NCBI GenBank assembly: GCA_036478895.1
Contig: JAZGEV010000044.1
Span: 1-43,902 of the forward strand
Reading direction: 5' to 3'
DNA: 43,902 nt
Source of the DNA: S010-17 sp036478895
GTDB lineage: Bacteria > Bacteroidota > Bacteroidia > Flavobacteriales > Flavobacteriaceae
Shown here: positions 1 to 8,329 of the stretch, one piece after another
Position numbering within the stretch: position 1 is the first letter of the stretch
Layout: every line of letters starts with the position of its first letter
The notes under the pieces: model-generated
What the model was told of the DNA's origin: nothing
The model's input: only the letters and a program-made list of their open reading frames with translations
Databases searched by the model: none
Program-made: the position numbers and the translations under genes

Positions 1-582
1 ATTGTTTTATCTCTTGACGGAAAAGAAATATCAAACAAGCCATTTTTATGGAAAAGTGATATCGCTAAAAACAAATTAGGAATAAATAAAAAAGGAATGA
101 TTGATAAAAAATACTTTTTTGTTACCAAAAGATTCACAACTTTTAATGACGGTACTACAACTGTACTGGCTGAAAAAAGTAAAGAAATGAAAATGTTTAC
201 CAATGTTATTAAAGAATACGATGCAGACTTTATTTTCTTAAATTTTGATAAAGATTTTAATTATATCGATAAAAAAGTAATTAAAAAGTCAAGCAGTGCT
301 TGGAATAACAATTCATTCTTTTCGCAAAATATAAAAAATGGCGATGGTATATTATATTGTTATAAAGTAGAAAACTCGACATACAGAAAAAAAGATATTC
401 CAGAAAAATTCATTGGTATCATTACAATTATTAATGGTGAGTTTAAACACGATAGAATTCCAGTAGAATCTGATGGTTTTACAACCTATCCAATCAAAGC
501 AAAAGAAGGTTACATTTTGTTTAGAGAATTTAATAATGAAAAAGAAACGGATCAAATTCGATTAGAACGTTTAAATTATTAG
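1..582 (+). CDS. Hypothetical protein, C-terminal part (5' end outside window)
   Basis: The frame is open from base 1, with codons reading IVLSLDGKEISNK before the first Met at base 97, so the gene almost certainly begins upstream of the window and base 97 is not the true start. The visible 194 residues are polar, with alternating Lys/Asp-rich beta-type segments and no membrane span or catalytic motif that I recognise. The end, QIRLERLNY, recalls a Bacteroidetes-restricted family of secreted hypothetical proteins (possibly DUF6770), but that link is from memory and weak. It is followed by a strong bidirectional terminator shared with the convergent M48 protease gene. Confidence 0.7.
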   Translation: MVLSLDGKEISNKPFLWKSDIAKNKLGINKKGMIDKKYFFVTKRFTTFNDGTTTVLAEKSKEMKMFTNVIKEYDADFIFLNFDKDFNYIDKKVIKKSSSAWNNNSFFSQNIKNGDGILYCYKVENSTYRKKDIPEKFIGIITIINGEFKHDRIPVESDGFTTYPIKAKEGYILFREFNNEKETDQIRLERLNY

Positions 583-594
583 TTTTAACTTCAT

Positions 595-633
595 AAAAAA
601 AGACCAGTTAATTTTATTAACTGGTCTTTTTTA
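595..633. terminator. Bidirectional intrinsic terminator
   Basis: Perfect 11-bp arms, AGACCAGTTAA (601-611) and TTAACTGGTCT (617-627), flank a 5-base loop. A-run 595-600 lies on one side and a T-run on the other, so the hairpin can terminate both the rightward hypothetical gene and the leftward M48 gene that converge here. Confidence 0.85.
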
Positions 634-648
634 TGCTTTATAAACAAG

Positions 649-1953
649 CTATTTAGAATAAAAACGCCCTATTTCATTCATTTCACTTAATGACAATGCC
701 CATAAAAAACTTAAGAATTGCTGATAACTTTTATCTTGATCTTCTCTAGAAACATTATCCACATACCTACTAAAGCGGTATTCTTTTTTAGCCTTTGACA
801 ACGCTAAAAAGTTTTTACCCAACCATTCCTTATAAAATTCATCATCGGGATTTTTAGCCAATCTATTTAGTGTTATATAAGTACTTAAACCGTACTTTTT
901 TAAATAATATAGGTTAGCAATTGATTCTTTGTAAGCAATATTTTGTAAATCCTCAAAAGTTCCGTTTTTAGAAACCTTAGGAGAGTATTCACTATTTTTT
1001 AACTCGGGAAAATGATGCTTTAATTTCTCAATACGTTCTGGAATTTCTGGATGTGATTTTACTGAATCTTTATTAATTTTATCTTCAGATTCAAAATAAT
1101 TATACTTGCTTTTTTCTTTAACAATCCAATCAGAATTATAAGGTCTATTTGGTAAATTGAACATCTTCTTATAAACCAATGTATCAATAGAAATACTAGG
1201 CATCGAATCTAAATCTCCCAATAATTTTAATGCATTAATGAAAGCCAACTTATTATAATCGGTTTTTTTAAACATTTCATAACCCAATTTATCAGCCTCA
1301 GCTTCTTGAACACGATGTTTCTTCTTATTAGTATAAAGCATATCTTTTAAAACAGAAAATGCTTTTTCATATTGATTGTATTTTTGCCTACGTATTGCAA
1401 TCGCTTTTCTTTTGGTTGCTTTAGAGGTAGAAACCTCTGCATTATAAACCACATTATTTGCACTATGCTGTAATTTTTGATGTGCAATTTCATGTGTTAA
1501 TACAGACACAAACTGGCTTTCGGATTCTAAAAAATTAAACAAACCCATATTTAACACAACAATGCCTTCTCCCATACTATACGCATTTGGCGCATTATAA
1601 CGCCCAATATGCACTTTTAAATTCTCCGCTTTAAGCGATGGATTTACTTTAACAATAGTTTCTGTAATACTATCTATGTAATTGGTAAAAACAGGATTAA
1701 AAACAAATTCTTTATTGTTAAGATTTACTAAAAAACGTGCATGTTTTTTTTCATATGAATTTAAAATTTCCTTCTTTTTTTTACCTCTATACGTTTTCTT
1801 TAATTTTTTACGTACTAACTCAAAATTGGTTTTATACTTGTCTGATAATGAGGTGCGGTGTTTGAAATCAGTCGTATCTAAAGGTTTGTATTCTTGAGAA
1901 AAAGAGCTGATTCCTATTAATAAAAACAGAATTGCTAAATATTTAATCATCAT
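649..1953 (-). CDS. M48 family zinc metalloprotease, secreted
   Basis: This is a 434-residue protein with an N-terminal signal peptide (about residues 1-19, ending SFSQ) and no other membrane segment, so it is predicted periplasmic or outer-membrane-associated. The zinc-binding and catalytic motif is HEIAH at 154-158. The third-ligand motif EAEAD is at 217-221, the spacing seen in M48 peptidases. This family includes BepA-like periplasmic proteases involved in outer-membrane protein quality control. I do not see the C-terminal TPR array that BepA carries; the C-terminal half is helical and charged. The start is a tandem ATG ATG. The gene is transcribed alone, divergent from rimO and ending at the shared terminator. 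Family assignment is firm; the substrate is unknown. Confidence 0.88.
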   Translation of the reverse strand: MMIKYLAILFLLIGISSFSQEYKPLDTTDFKHRTSLSDKYKTNFELVRKKLKKTYRGKKKKEILNSYEKKHARFLVNLNNKEFVFNPVFTNYIDSITETIVKVNPSLKAENLKVHIGRYNAPNAYSMGEGIVVLNMGLFNFLESESQFVSVLTHEIAHQKLQHSANNVVYNAEVSTSKATKRKAIAIRRQKYNQYEKAFSVLKDMLYTNKKKHRVQEAEADKLGYEMFKKTDYNKLAFINALKLLGDLDSMPSISIDTLVYKKMFNLPNRPYNSDWIVKEKSKYNYFESEDKINKDSVKSHPEIPERIEKLKHHFPELKNSEYSPKVSKNGTFEDLQNIAYKESIANLYYLKKYGLSTYITLNRLAKNPDDEFYKEWLGKNFLALSKAKKEYRFSRYVDNVSREDQDKSYQQFLSFLWALSLSEMNEIGRFYSK

Positions 1954-1978
1954 TGCTATAATTTTGGTGCAAGATACG

Positions 1979-2010
1979 TTGTAAGTCTAAATAATAAAAA
2001 CCTATTTTTG
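1979..2010 (+). promoter_or_regulatory. Candidate promoter of rimO
   Basis: TATTTTTG at 2003-2010 matches the Bacteroidetes -7 element TAnnTTTG. TTG at 1979-1981 lies about 21 bases upstream as a weak -33 element. The rimO start codon is about 30 bases downstream. Confidence 0.35.
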
Positions 2011-2041
2011 CATAAAATTATACTAGCAAACACTTTGCCAA

Positions 2042-3376
2042 ATGCGTACAAAAAATTCAAAAAAAAATAAAATTAATGTCATCACTTTGGGATGTTCCAA
2101 AAACATTATTGACAGTGAAGTATTAATGGGTCAATTAAAAGCAAACAACAAAGAGGTTGTCCACGAAGACAAAAACGATGATGGGAATATTGTTGTCATA
2201 AATACCTGTGGATTTATTGGCAAAGCTAAAGAAGAATCGGTAAATGCCATTTTGCATTTTGCTCAAAAAAAAGAACGTGGCGAAGTAGATAAAGTTTTCG
2301 TTACCGGATGTTTAAGCGAACGTTATAAACCCGATTTAGAAAAAGAAATTGAAAACGTAGATCAATACTTTGGCACACACGATTTACCAAACTTATTAAA
2401 AGCATTAGGTGCAGATTATAAACACGAACTCGTTGGTGAAAGACTTACAACAACACCAAAACATTACGCCTATCTAAAAATTGCCGAAGGTTGCGATAGA
2501 CCTTGTTCCTTTTGTGCAATTCCATTAATGCGTGGAAAACACGTTTCAAAAACTATTGAAGATTTAGTTATTGAAGCCAAAAAATTAGCCGAGAAAGGCA
2601 TCAAAGAATTAATCTTAATAGCACAAGATTTAACCTACTATGGCTTGGATATCTATAAAAAAAGAGCTTTAGCTGATTTATTAAAAGAGCTCGTAAAAAT
2701 TGATGGTATAGAATGGATTCGATTACATTATGCCTTTCCAAGTGGTTTTCCCATGGATGTTTTGGAAGTCATGAAAACCGAACCCAAAGTGTGCAACTAT
2801 TTAGATATTCCATTACAACATATTAATAGTGATTTGTTAAAATCTATGAAACGTGGTACAACATCAGAAAAAACAAGAAAATTAGTTTCGAAATTTAGAG
2901 ATTTTGTGCCAAATATGGCAATAAGAACTACATTTATCGTTGGATATCCTGGTGAAACTCAAGAAAAATTTGAAGAATTAAAAGAATTTATTAGAGAAAC
3001 TAAATTTGAACGTTTGGGATGTTTTACCTATTCGCACGAAGAAGATACAAGCGCCTATGAATTGGAAGATACTATTCCACAAGAAATTAAAGAACAACGT
3101 GTTGCCGAGATTATGGAAATGCAAGCAGAAATTTCTTTTCATTTAAATCAAGAGAAAGTAGGTAACGTTTTTAAATGTATTTTCGACAGAAAAGAAGGCA
3201 ATGATTATGTAGGTAGAACTGAATTTGATTCGCCAGATGTTGATAACGAAGTTATAGTTGACGCTACAAAACATTATTTACAAACCGGACAATTTATAGA
3301 TATAAAAATTATTGAAGCATCGGACTTTGATTTGTATGGTGAACCTGTAACACTTAGTAAAATTAAGGATTTGTAA
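2042..3376 (+). CDS. rimO: Ribosomal protein S12 methylthiotransferase RimO
   Basis: RimO is a radical-SAM enzyme that adds a methylthio group to a conserved Asp of ribosomal protein S12 (uS12). At 444 residues the protein has the family's normal length and order. An N-terminal UPF0004 domain has cysteines at 18, 56 and 90 for the auxiliary iron-sulfur cluster. The radical-SAM motif CDRPCSFC (Cys151, 155, 158) follows, and a C-terminal TRAM RNA-binding domain occupies about 375-444. The opening NVITLGCSKN and the SAM motif favour RimO over the tRNA enzyme MiaB, which it resembles overall. The start has a short basic leader (MRTKNSKKNK), common in Bacteroidetes homologues. It is transcribed singly, divergent from the M48 gene. 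Confidence 0.95.
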   Translation: MRTKNSKKNKINVITLGCSKNIIDSEVLMGQLKANNKEVVHEDKNDDGNIVVINTCGFIGKAKEESVNAILHFAQKKERGEVDKVFVTGCLSERYKPDLEKEIENVDQYFGTHDLPNLLKALGADYKHELVGERLTTTPKHYAYLKIAEGCDRPCSFCAIPLMRGKHVSKTIEDLVIEAKKLAEKGIKELILIAQDLTYYGLDIYKKRALADLLKELVKIDGIEWIRLHYAFPSGFPMDVLEVMKTEPKVCNYLDIPLQHINSDLLKSMKRGTTSEKTRKLVSKFRDFVPNMAIRTTFIVGYPGETQEKFEELKEFIRETKFERLGCFTYSHEEDTSAYELEDTIPQEIKEQRVAEIMEMQAEISFHLNQEKVGNVFKCIFDRKEGNDYVGRTEFDSPDVDNEVIVDATKHYLQTGQFIDIKIIEASDFDLYGEPVTLSKIKDL

Positions 3377-3384
3377 TTGTATAA

Positions 3385-3450
3385 TTGTTTCACAGAAAAA
3401 CACTAAGATACACAGAGAACTGTTACGTAGAAACAAGCGAAAAGCGATTA
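3385..3450. repeat. Degenerate intergenic repeat (cacagag / aaacaag type)
   Basis: The rimO-methyltransferase spacer holds noncoding, decayed repeat-like blocks: TTTCACAGAAAAACACTAAG, then ACACAGAGAAC, then GAAACAAGCGAAAAGCG. The same two block types recur, with the second block reverse-complemented, in the Nif3-prfA spacer at 9120-9310. No ORF or stable RNA fold is apparent. Confidence 0.4.
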
Positions 3451-3472
3451 TCTTCTAATAGAATTTGTTTAT

Positions 3473-3480
3473 TATCTTTG
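3473..3480 (+). promoter_or_regulatory. Candidate -7 element upstream of the methyltransferase
   Basis: TATCTTTG is an exact TAnnTTTG match about 50 bases before the start codon. I see no good -33 TTTG at the expected spacing, so the call is tentative. Confidence 0.3.
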
Positions 3481-3529
3481 TAGGAAAACCAGACATGAAA
3501 CCGTAATATTTATCTAAAAAAAAACAACT

Positions 3530-4213
3530 ATGAAAAAAGAATCTTGTAATATTACCAACAAAGGCTGTAAAACAACTAGCGAAACAGAAAATTTAGGAGA
3601 ATACTGGTGTGCAATGTACACTGATACAGATATAACAAAATCTGGTTGGTACGAAACCGAATCTAAACCTAGTTTAGAATTAATAGAACAATGTAACTTA
3701 AAAAAAGATGCCACTATATTAAATGTTGGTGTTGGTGCTTCTACGTTAATAGATTCTCTTTTAGATAAAAACTTTTCTAATTTAATTGCCAACGACATTA
3801 GTAGTTGTGCCTTAAATAAAATTAAAAACAGAATTGGTAGAGAAAAAAACAAAGTACAATGGCTTGTTGATGATTTAACAAAACCAACCATTTTAAACGA
3901 TTTACCTCAATTAGATCTTTGGAATGACAGAGCTGTTTTACATTTTTTCTTAGATGAGAAAGATCAAGAAACCTACTTTAATTTATTACTTAAAAAAGTA
4001 AAAAAAGGTGGTTTTGCAATCATTGCAGCTTTTAACTTAGATGGCGCTACAAGCTGTTCTGGTTTACCCGTTTTAAGATACAACGCCTCTTTACTAGAAG
4101 TGAAAATTGGTAGTGATTTTAAACTTTTAAAAGCTTTTGATTACGCTTATAAAATGCCTAATGGTGAGATTCGTAATTATGTTTACACGTTATTTCAACG
4201 TAATAAAAAATAA
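3530..4213 (+). CDS. Class I SAM-dependent methyltransferase
   Basis: A 227-residue soluble protein with a Rossmann-type SAM-binding start, ILNVGVGAS at about 63-71 (motif I), an acidic VDDLTKP strand end, and the WNDRAVLHFF segment typical of a family of small uncharacterised bacterial methyltransferases. Near the end, a CSGLPVLRY segment is also characteristic of that family. The N-terminus is unusually Cys-rich (Cys6, 13, 27 and 55), including GEYWCAMY, where relatives as I recall them usually have Asp instead of Cys. The substrate cannot be read from the sequence. It has its own putative promoter and sits 53 bases upstream of bshC, which has a separate promoter-like sequence, so co-transcription is possible but unproven. 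Confidence 0.8.
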   Translation: MKKESCNITNKGCKTTSETENLGEYWCAMYTDTDITKSGWYETESKPSLELIEQCNLKKDATILNVGVGASTLIDSLLDKNFSNLIANDISSCALNKIKNRIGREKNKVQWLVDDLTKPTILNDLPQLDLWNDRAVLHFFLDEKDQETYFNLLLKKVKKGGFAIIAAFNLDGATSCSGLPVLRYNASLLEVKIGSDFKLLKAFDYAYKMPNGEIRNYVYTLFQRNKK

Positions 4214-4223
4214 TTTTAACTAT

Positions 4224-4254
4224 TTTTCACTTACAAAATCATTGTTTATCTTTG
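4224..4254 (+). promoter_or_regulatory. Candidate promoter of bshC
   Basis: The -7 element TATCTTTG (4247-4254) is preceded, with a 19-base spacer, by TTTT (4224-4227), a three-of-four match to the -33 TTTG. The start codon lies only 12 bases after the -7 box, implying a very short leader. Confidence 0.45.
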
Positions 4255-4266
4255 TAAAGTAAATCC

Positions 4267-5859
4267 ATGTCATTAGAGAAAATAACATATAATAATTCAA
4301 ATTACTTTTCAAAAACAGTAATTGACTATCTTTCTCAAAAAGAAACAATAAGTCCTTTTTATAATAATTTTCCAAATTTAGAAGGTTTTAAAAAACAAAT
4401 TGACCTTAAGAAAACAACAATTCAAAAAACATCTAGAAACGTTCTAGTTGAAACATTAAAAAAGCAGTACAAAAATCTAAATACGACAACAAAAACACTT
4501 CAAAATATCTCTTTTTTATCAAAAGAGAACACCTTTACAATTACAACTGGACATCAACTCAATTTATTTACTGGCCCATTGTATTTTTTATACAAAATAA
4601 TATCTACAATTAATTTGTGTGAGCAATTAAAGGCAGAATTTCCTAACAATAATTTTGTCCCTATTTATTGGATGGCAACCGAAGATCACGATTTTGAAGA
4701 AATTAAATTCTTTAATTTTAACACTAAAAAAATTAGCTGGAATAAAGAGAGTAATGGCGCCGTTGGCAGATTATCAACCGAAGGTTTAGAACTTATTTTT
4801 GAAGAAATTTCCAAATTATTTGGCATAAGTGACAATGCAGAAAGACTAAAAGTTCTATTTAAAAAAAGTTATCTAGAGCATCCTAATCTTACCGATGCAA
4901 CACGTTTTTTAACCAATAAATTATTTGAAAAATATGGTTTAGTCATATTAAATGCAGATGATGCTGCTTTGAAAAAAACTTTCATTCCTTTTATTGAAGA
5001 CGAATTAGTTAACCAAACTTCGTTTAACGAAATTAGTAAAACAAACAAACAGTTTAGTAAAAACTATAAAATTCAAGTCAATCCAAGAGAATTAAATTTA
5101 TTTTACTTAACGGATAAATTAAGAGAACGAATACTACTTGAAAATGGGAAATATAAAATAAATAATACTAGTATTACATTTACCAAGCAAGCATTACTTA
5201 ATGAAATTAATAAGCATCCCGAGCGTTTTTCGCCCAATGTAATTATGAGACCATTATATCAAGAAGTAATTCTTCCAAATTTATGTTACATTGGCGGTGG
5301 CGGAGAATTGGCGTATTGGCTTCAATTAAAAGCTTATTTTGAACGTACAAATGTTGTTTTTCCTATTCTTTTATTACGGAATTCAGCCTTAATTATAAAT
5401 TCAAAACAAACACAAAAATTAGATAAATTGTCCCTATCTAAAAAAGATTTATTTTTAAAACAATCCAATTTAATCACAAAAATAATTACAGAATCATCAA
5501 ACTTAAATTTAGATTTTTCTGAGCAAAAAAAATTTTTAAAGAATCAGTTTCTACATTTAAAAGACATCGCTTCTCAAACCGATAAATCTTTTATTGGCGC
5601 TGTAAAAGCTCAAGAAAAAAAACAATTAAACGGTCTTGATAATTTAGAAAAACGATTATTAAACGCAGAGAAACGGAAATTAAAAGACACTACAGAACGT
5701 ATTATAAAAATTCAAGATGTATTGTTCCCCAAAAAGAGTCTACAAGAACGAACGCTTAATTTTTCTGACTTGTATTTGGAATACGGTGACGTTTTAATTC
5801 CTCAATTAAAAGAGTATTTAAAACCTCTTGACATAGAGTTTAGTATATTGAGTTTATAG
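4267..5859 (+). CDS. bshC: Bacillithiol biosynthesis cysteine-adding enzyme BshC
   Basis: BshC is the putative ligase that adds cysteine to GlcN-malate in the last step of bacillithiol synthesis, the low-molecular-weight thiol used by many Bacteroidetes instead of glutathione. The 530-residue length fits the family. Signature segments are TTGHQLNLFTGP (94-104), PIYWMATEDHDFEEI (about 132-146) and a Gly-rich CYIGGGGELAYW region. A long Lys/Glu-rich coiled-coil follows in the C-terminal third, as in known BshC structures. bshA and bshB are not in the window. It is followed after 14 bases by a UbiA-like membrane protein gene, suggesting an operon. Confidence 0.93.
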   Translation: MSLEKITYNNSNYFSKTVIDYLSQKETISPFYNNFPNLEGFKKQIDLKKTTIQKTSRNVLVETLKKQYKNLNTTTKTLQNISFLSKENTFTITTGHQLNLFTGPLYFLYKIISTINLCEQLKAEFPNNNFVPIYWMATEDHDFEEIKFFNFNTKKISWNKESNGAVGRLSTEGLELIFEEISKLFGISDNAERLKVLFKKSYLEHPNLTDATRFLTNKLFEKYGLVILNADDAALKKTFIPFIEDELVNQTSFNEISKTNKQFSKNYKIQVNPRELNLFYLTDKLRERILLENGKYKINNTSITFTKQALLNEINKHPERFSPNVIMRPLYQEVILPNLCYIGGGGELAYWLQLKAYFERTNVVFPILLLRNSALIINSKQTQKLDKLSLSKKDLFLKQSNLITKIITESSNLNLDFSEQKKFLKNQFLHLKDIASQTDKSFIGAVKAQEKKQLNGLDNLEKRLLNAEKRKLKDTTERIIKIQDVLFPKKSLQERTLNFSDLYLEYGDVLIPQLKEYLKPLDIEFSILSL

Positions 5860-5873
5860 TATTATTTTACAAA

Positions 5874-6710
5874 ATGCACAAAGAGCCACAAAGTTTCTTA
5901 AATAAAGTATTTGATTTTTACATTTTTAGTAATATTCATGTAGCAATAGCAACTTTTTCGCTAACTAAAATCACACTTTTAAATATAGGGATTTCGGAAA
6001 ACAAAACAGCTCTATTTGTATTTTTCTCAACAATACTGTCTTATAATGGTATTCGGTTTTTAAGACTTAATAGTATTGATTTTTGGTATAAAAATTGGAT
6101 AAAAAGTAATAAAAAAACACTTCTTTTCCTAAATGTAATTGCCTTGCTAGCACTACTCTATTTGTCTTTTAATCTGCGTTTAAAAGCAATTTTGATTCTA
6201 ATTCCTTTTTCTTTGGCTACTCTTTTTTATACCTTTCCAACTAAAAAATTTGCCTTACGAAACATTGCAGGATTAAAATTATTTCTAATAGCCTTTACTT
6301 GGGTAGGCATCACAGTTATCTTTCCATTAATACAAAACTATTTACAACTACAAACCAACGAATGGCTTACTGTTTTTCAACAGTTTTTGTTTGTAATAGC
6401 CATTACTTTACCGTTTGATATTCGTGATGTAGATTTGGATGATCCTATTTTAAAAACGATACCTCAACAGGTTGGTGTTTATAAAACAAAAGTAATTGGC
6501 ATACTTTTACTAATATTGTTCTTCTTTTTAGAGTTTACAAAACAATACATACAAGCCAAAACACTACTTATTCTATTAATTATAAGTAGTTTAAGTGTCA
6601 TTTTTCTTGTAAATTCTACGAAAAATCAATCAAAATATTACAGTTCGTTTTTTGTAGAAAGTGTGCCTATAATTTGGTTTGCATTATTATGGATGACTTC
6701 CAACACCTGA
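5874..6710 (+). CDS. UbiA-like polytopic membrane protein
   Basis: A 278-residue protein with about eight hydrophobic segments, predicted in the inner membrane. Its architecture and a DIRDVDLDD motif (about 182-190) resemble the second Asp-rich motif of UbiA-family prenyltransferases. The first Asp-rich motif normally needed for prenyl-diphosphate/magnesium binding is not recognisable; the equivalent stretch reads SYNGIRFLRLNSID. It may therefore be a divergent UbiA relative or not a prenyltransferase. It lies 14 bases after bshC and is probably co-transcribed. Its last 24 bases overlap the end of the convergent lamin-tail gene. Function unknown. Confidence 0.7.
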   Translation: MHKEPQSFLNKVFDFYIFSNIHVAIATFSLTKITLLNIGISENKTALFVFFSTILSYNGIRFLRLNSIDFWYKNWIKSNKKTLLFLNVIALLALLYLSFNLRLKAILILIPFSLATLFYTFPTKKFALRNIAGLKLFLIAFTWVGITVIFPLIQNYLQLQTNEWLTVFQQFLFVIAITLPFDIRDVDLDDPILKTIPQQVGVYKTKVIGILLLILFFFLEFTKQYIQAKTLLILLIISSLSVIFLVNSTKNQSKYYSSFFVESVPIIWFALLWMTSNT

Positions 6711-7469
6711 ATTATCGCCATCGTTTAATACAATCCATTCAGAATCAGTAGCATCAGTGCCAGCACTACTTAACCAGTCTGTATTACCAATGGAAACTGT
6801 TGATTTTCGTTGAAGCACATGATTTTCTGTTGCTTCACTTATACCTGCAACATCCCATCCATTACCTGGATCAATACCAAGTACACCAATTTGATCAATA
6901 GCAATACCGCTTTTTCGCAATTGAACTGCATCATTACCATTAAAAAGAGATAATACTGAAGATTGATCTCCTTCATTTACCACTGTAGAACTGGCGCCAC
7001 TACTATAAAACACAAACACATCACCTGCCGTAATTGTACCTATAAAATCAATTGAATTTGTGGAGCTACCGCCATTAAAACTCATATAAATAGAGTAATT
7101 TCCTGTTAATGTTACTGCATAACTATTTGGGTTGTAAATTTCAATGTATTTATCATTTCCTGATGAAGGTTCAGCATATTCGGATATAAATAAATCGGGT
7201 GTATCAATTCTTATCGCCTCTAAAGCCATCCAAAAAGTTCCATTAAAATATTCAAACCTGTGATTATCCAAATTATAAATATACAAACCTTCCGCAGGAT
7301 TAACAATAGCATCTCTTTGTACATCCGTTAATCTTGGAAATAAAACACCTTTGGAATTGGAATCAATATCAAGTACAGCATTAGTATCTGGTGTTGTTGT
7401 ACCAATACCAACTTGAGAATACCCAGTAAAAATGTAAAATATAAATAATATTACTAGAACGTTTCTCAT
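6687..7469 (-). CDS. Secreted protein with lamin-tail domain
   Basis: A 260-residue protein with a signal peptide (1-18, ending GYSQ). The N-terminal segment VGIGTTTPDTNAVLDI, followed by GVLFPRLT, is a common opening of Flavobacteriaceae secreted, adhesin- or tail-fibre-like proteins. From about 77 a lamin-tail domain (LTD) follows: LFISEYAEPSS, KYIEIYNP, then beta strands and an LQRK segment near 216. LTDs usually occur in secreted nucleases or surface proteins as binding modules; no catalytic domain is present here. There is no clear T9SS sorting domain. The gene converges on the UbiA-like gene with a 24-base overlap. A terminator for the coiled-coil gene lies just before it. Confidence 0.75.
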   Translation of the reverse strand: MRNVLVILFIFYIFTGYSQVGIGTTTPDTNAVLDIDSNSKGVLFPRLTDVQRDAIVNPAEGLYIYNLDNHRFEYFNGTFWMALEAIRIDTPDLFISEYAEPSSGNDKYIEIYNPNSYAVTLTGNYSIYMSFNGGSSTNSIDFIGTITAGDVFVFYSSGASSTVVNEGDQSSVLSLFNGNDAVQLRKSGIAIDQIGVLGIDPGNGWDVAGISEATENHVLQRKSTVSIGNTDWLSSAGTDATDSEWIVLNDGDNSGVGSHP

Positions 7470-7494
7470 TGTTTACTTGTTAGAAAAAAAATAT

Positions 7495-7526
7495 AAAAAA
7501 AAAGAGACCAAATAACTGGTCTCTTT
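7495..7526 (-). terminator. Intrinsic terminator of the coiled-coil protein gene
   Basis: Arms AAAGAGACCA (7501-7510) and TGGTCTCTTT (7517-7526) have a 6-base loop. On the minus strand the hairpin is followed by a T-run (the A-run at 7495-7503). It ends the Nif3/coiled-coil transcript before the lamin-tail gene. Confidence 0.8.
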
Positions 7527-7555
7527 CCTATTCTTTTTATTAACAATGCATTACA

Positions 7556-8329
7556 TTATCCAATAAATTTATCCATTTTTTTCTTTTCTTCATTAGCCAA
7601 TTCAATATCAACTAAAATACGACCAGAATGCTCATCCGTAATTATTTTTTTACGCATTGCTATTTCCATTTGTCTTTGTGGTGGTATTGTAAAATAAGAT
7701 CCAGAAGCAGCGCCACGTTCAACAGCTACAACAGCTCTACCATTTCTAACACTTGTACGAATTCTTGTATATGCTTTTAATAAACGTTCTTCAATAAGTT
7801 TACCAAATTCTACAGATTTTTTATTTAAAACTTTTTCTTCTTTTTCTGTTTCCTTCATTATTTCAGAAAGCTCATTTTTTTTATGCTTTAAATGATCTTC
7901 TAAGCCTGTCATTTTTTCAGAAGAACCTTCAATCACTTCATCTTTATGAGCAATTTTTGCTTTAAATTCTCTAATGTTTTTTTCTGCTAATTGAATCTCT
8001 AATTCCTGAAATTCAACTTCTTTGGACAACGAATCAAATTCTCTGTTATTACGAATGTTTTTTTGTTGTTCAGTATATTTTTTCATTAAACCGTTAGACT
8101 CATCAATAGCTAATTTTTTTCCTGCAATTGCAGTATTCAAATCCTCTATTTCTGTTTTAAAGCTATCTAATCGTTTATTTAATCCTGCAATTTCGTCTTC
8201 TAAGTCTTCTATTTCCAATGGAAGCTCACCACGTGTACTTCTAATTTCATCAATTCTTGAATCGATTAATTGTAAGTCATATAAAGCTCTTAACTTCTCC
8301 TCAACACTTACTTCTTTCTTTTTTGCCAT
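7556..8329 (-). CDS. CT398/C4-zinc-ribbon-like coiled-coil protein lacking the zinc cysteines
   Basis: The 257-residue protein consists of a long antiparallel coiled-coil (about 10-185, heptads rich in Glu, Lys and Leu) followed by a small C-terminal domain. The family (CT398/YbgI-partner type, 'C4-type zinc ribbon') normally ends in a four-cysteine ribbon around a LPPQ segment. Here FTIPPQRQ and SGRIL are kept, but the ribbon positions read GAASGSY and DEHSG and the protein contains no cysteine at all, so it cannot bind zinc in the usual way. Its start overlaps the stop of the Nif3 gene by one base (TAATG), so the two are translationally coupled, a conserved pairing in many bacteria. Precise function is unknown. 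Confidence 0.85.
   Translation of the reverse strand: MAKKKEVSVEEKLRALYDLQLIDSRIDEIRSTRGELPLEIEDLEDEIAGLNKRLDSFKTEIEDLNTAIAGKKLAIDESNGLMKKYTEQQKNIRNNREFDSLSKEVEFQELEIQLAEKNIREFKAKIAHKDEVIEGSSEKMTGLEDHLKHKKNELSEIMKETEKEEKVLNKKSVEFGKLIEERLLKAYTRIRTSVRNGRAVVAVERGAASGSYFTIPPQRQMEIAMRKKIITDEHSGRILVDIELANEEKKKMDKFIG

Noticed and set aside
97..99. ATG at 97 as the true start of the first gene
   Set aside because: The frame is open back to base 1 with protein-like codons, so the gene most likely enters from outside the window.
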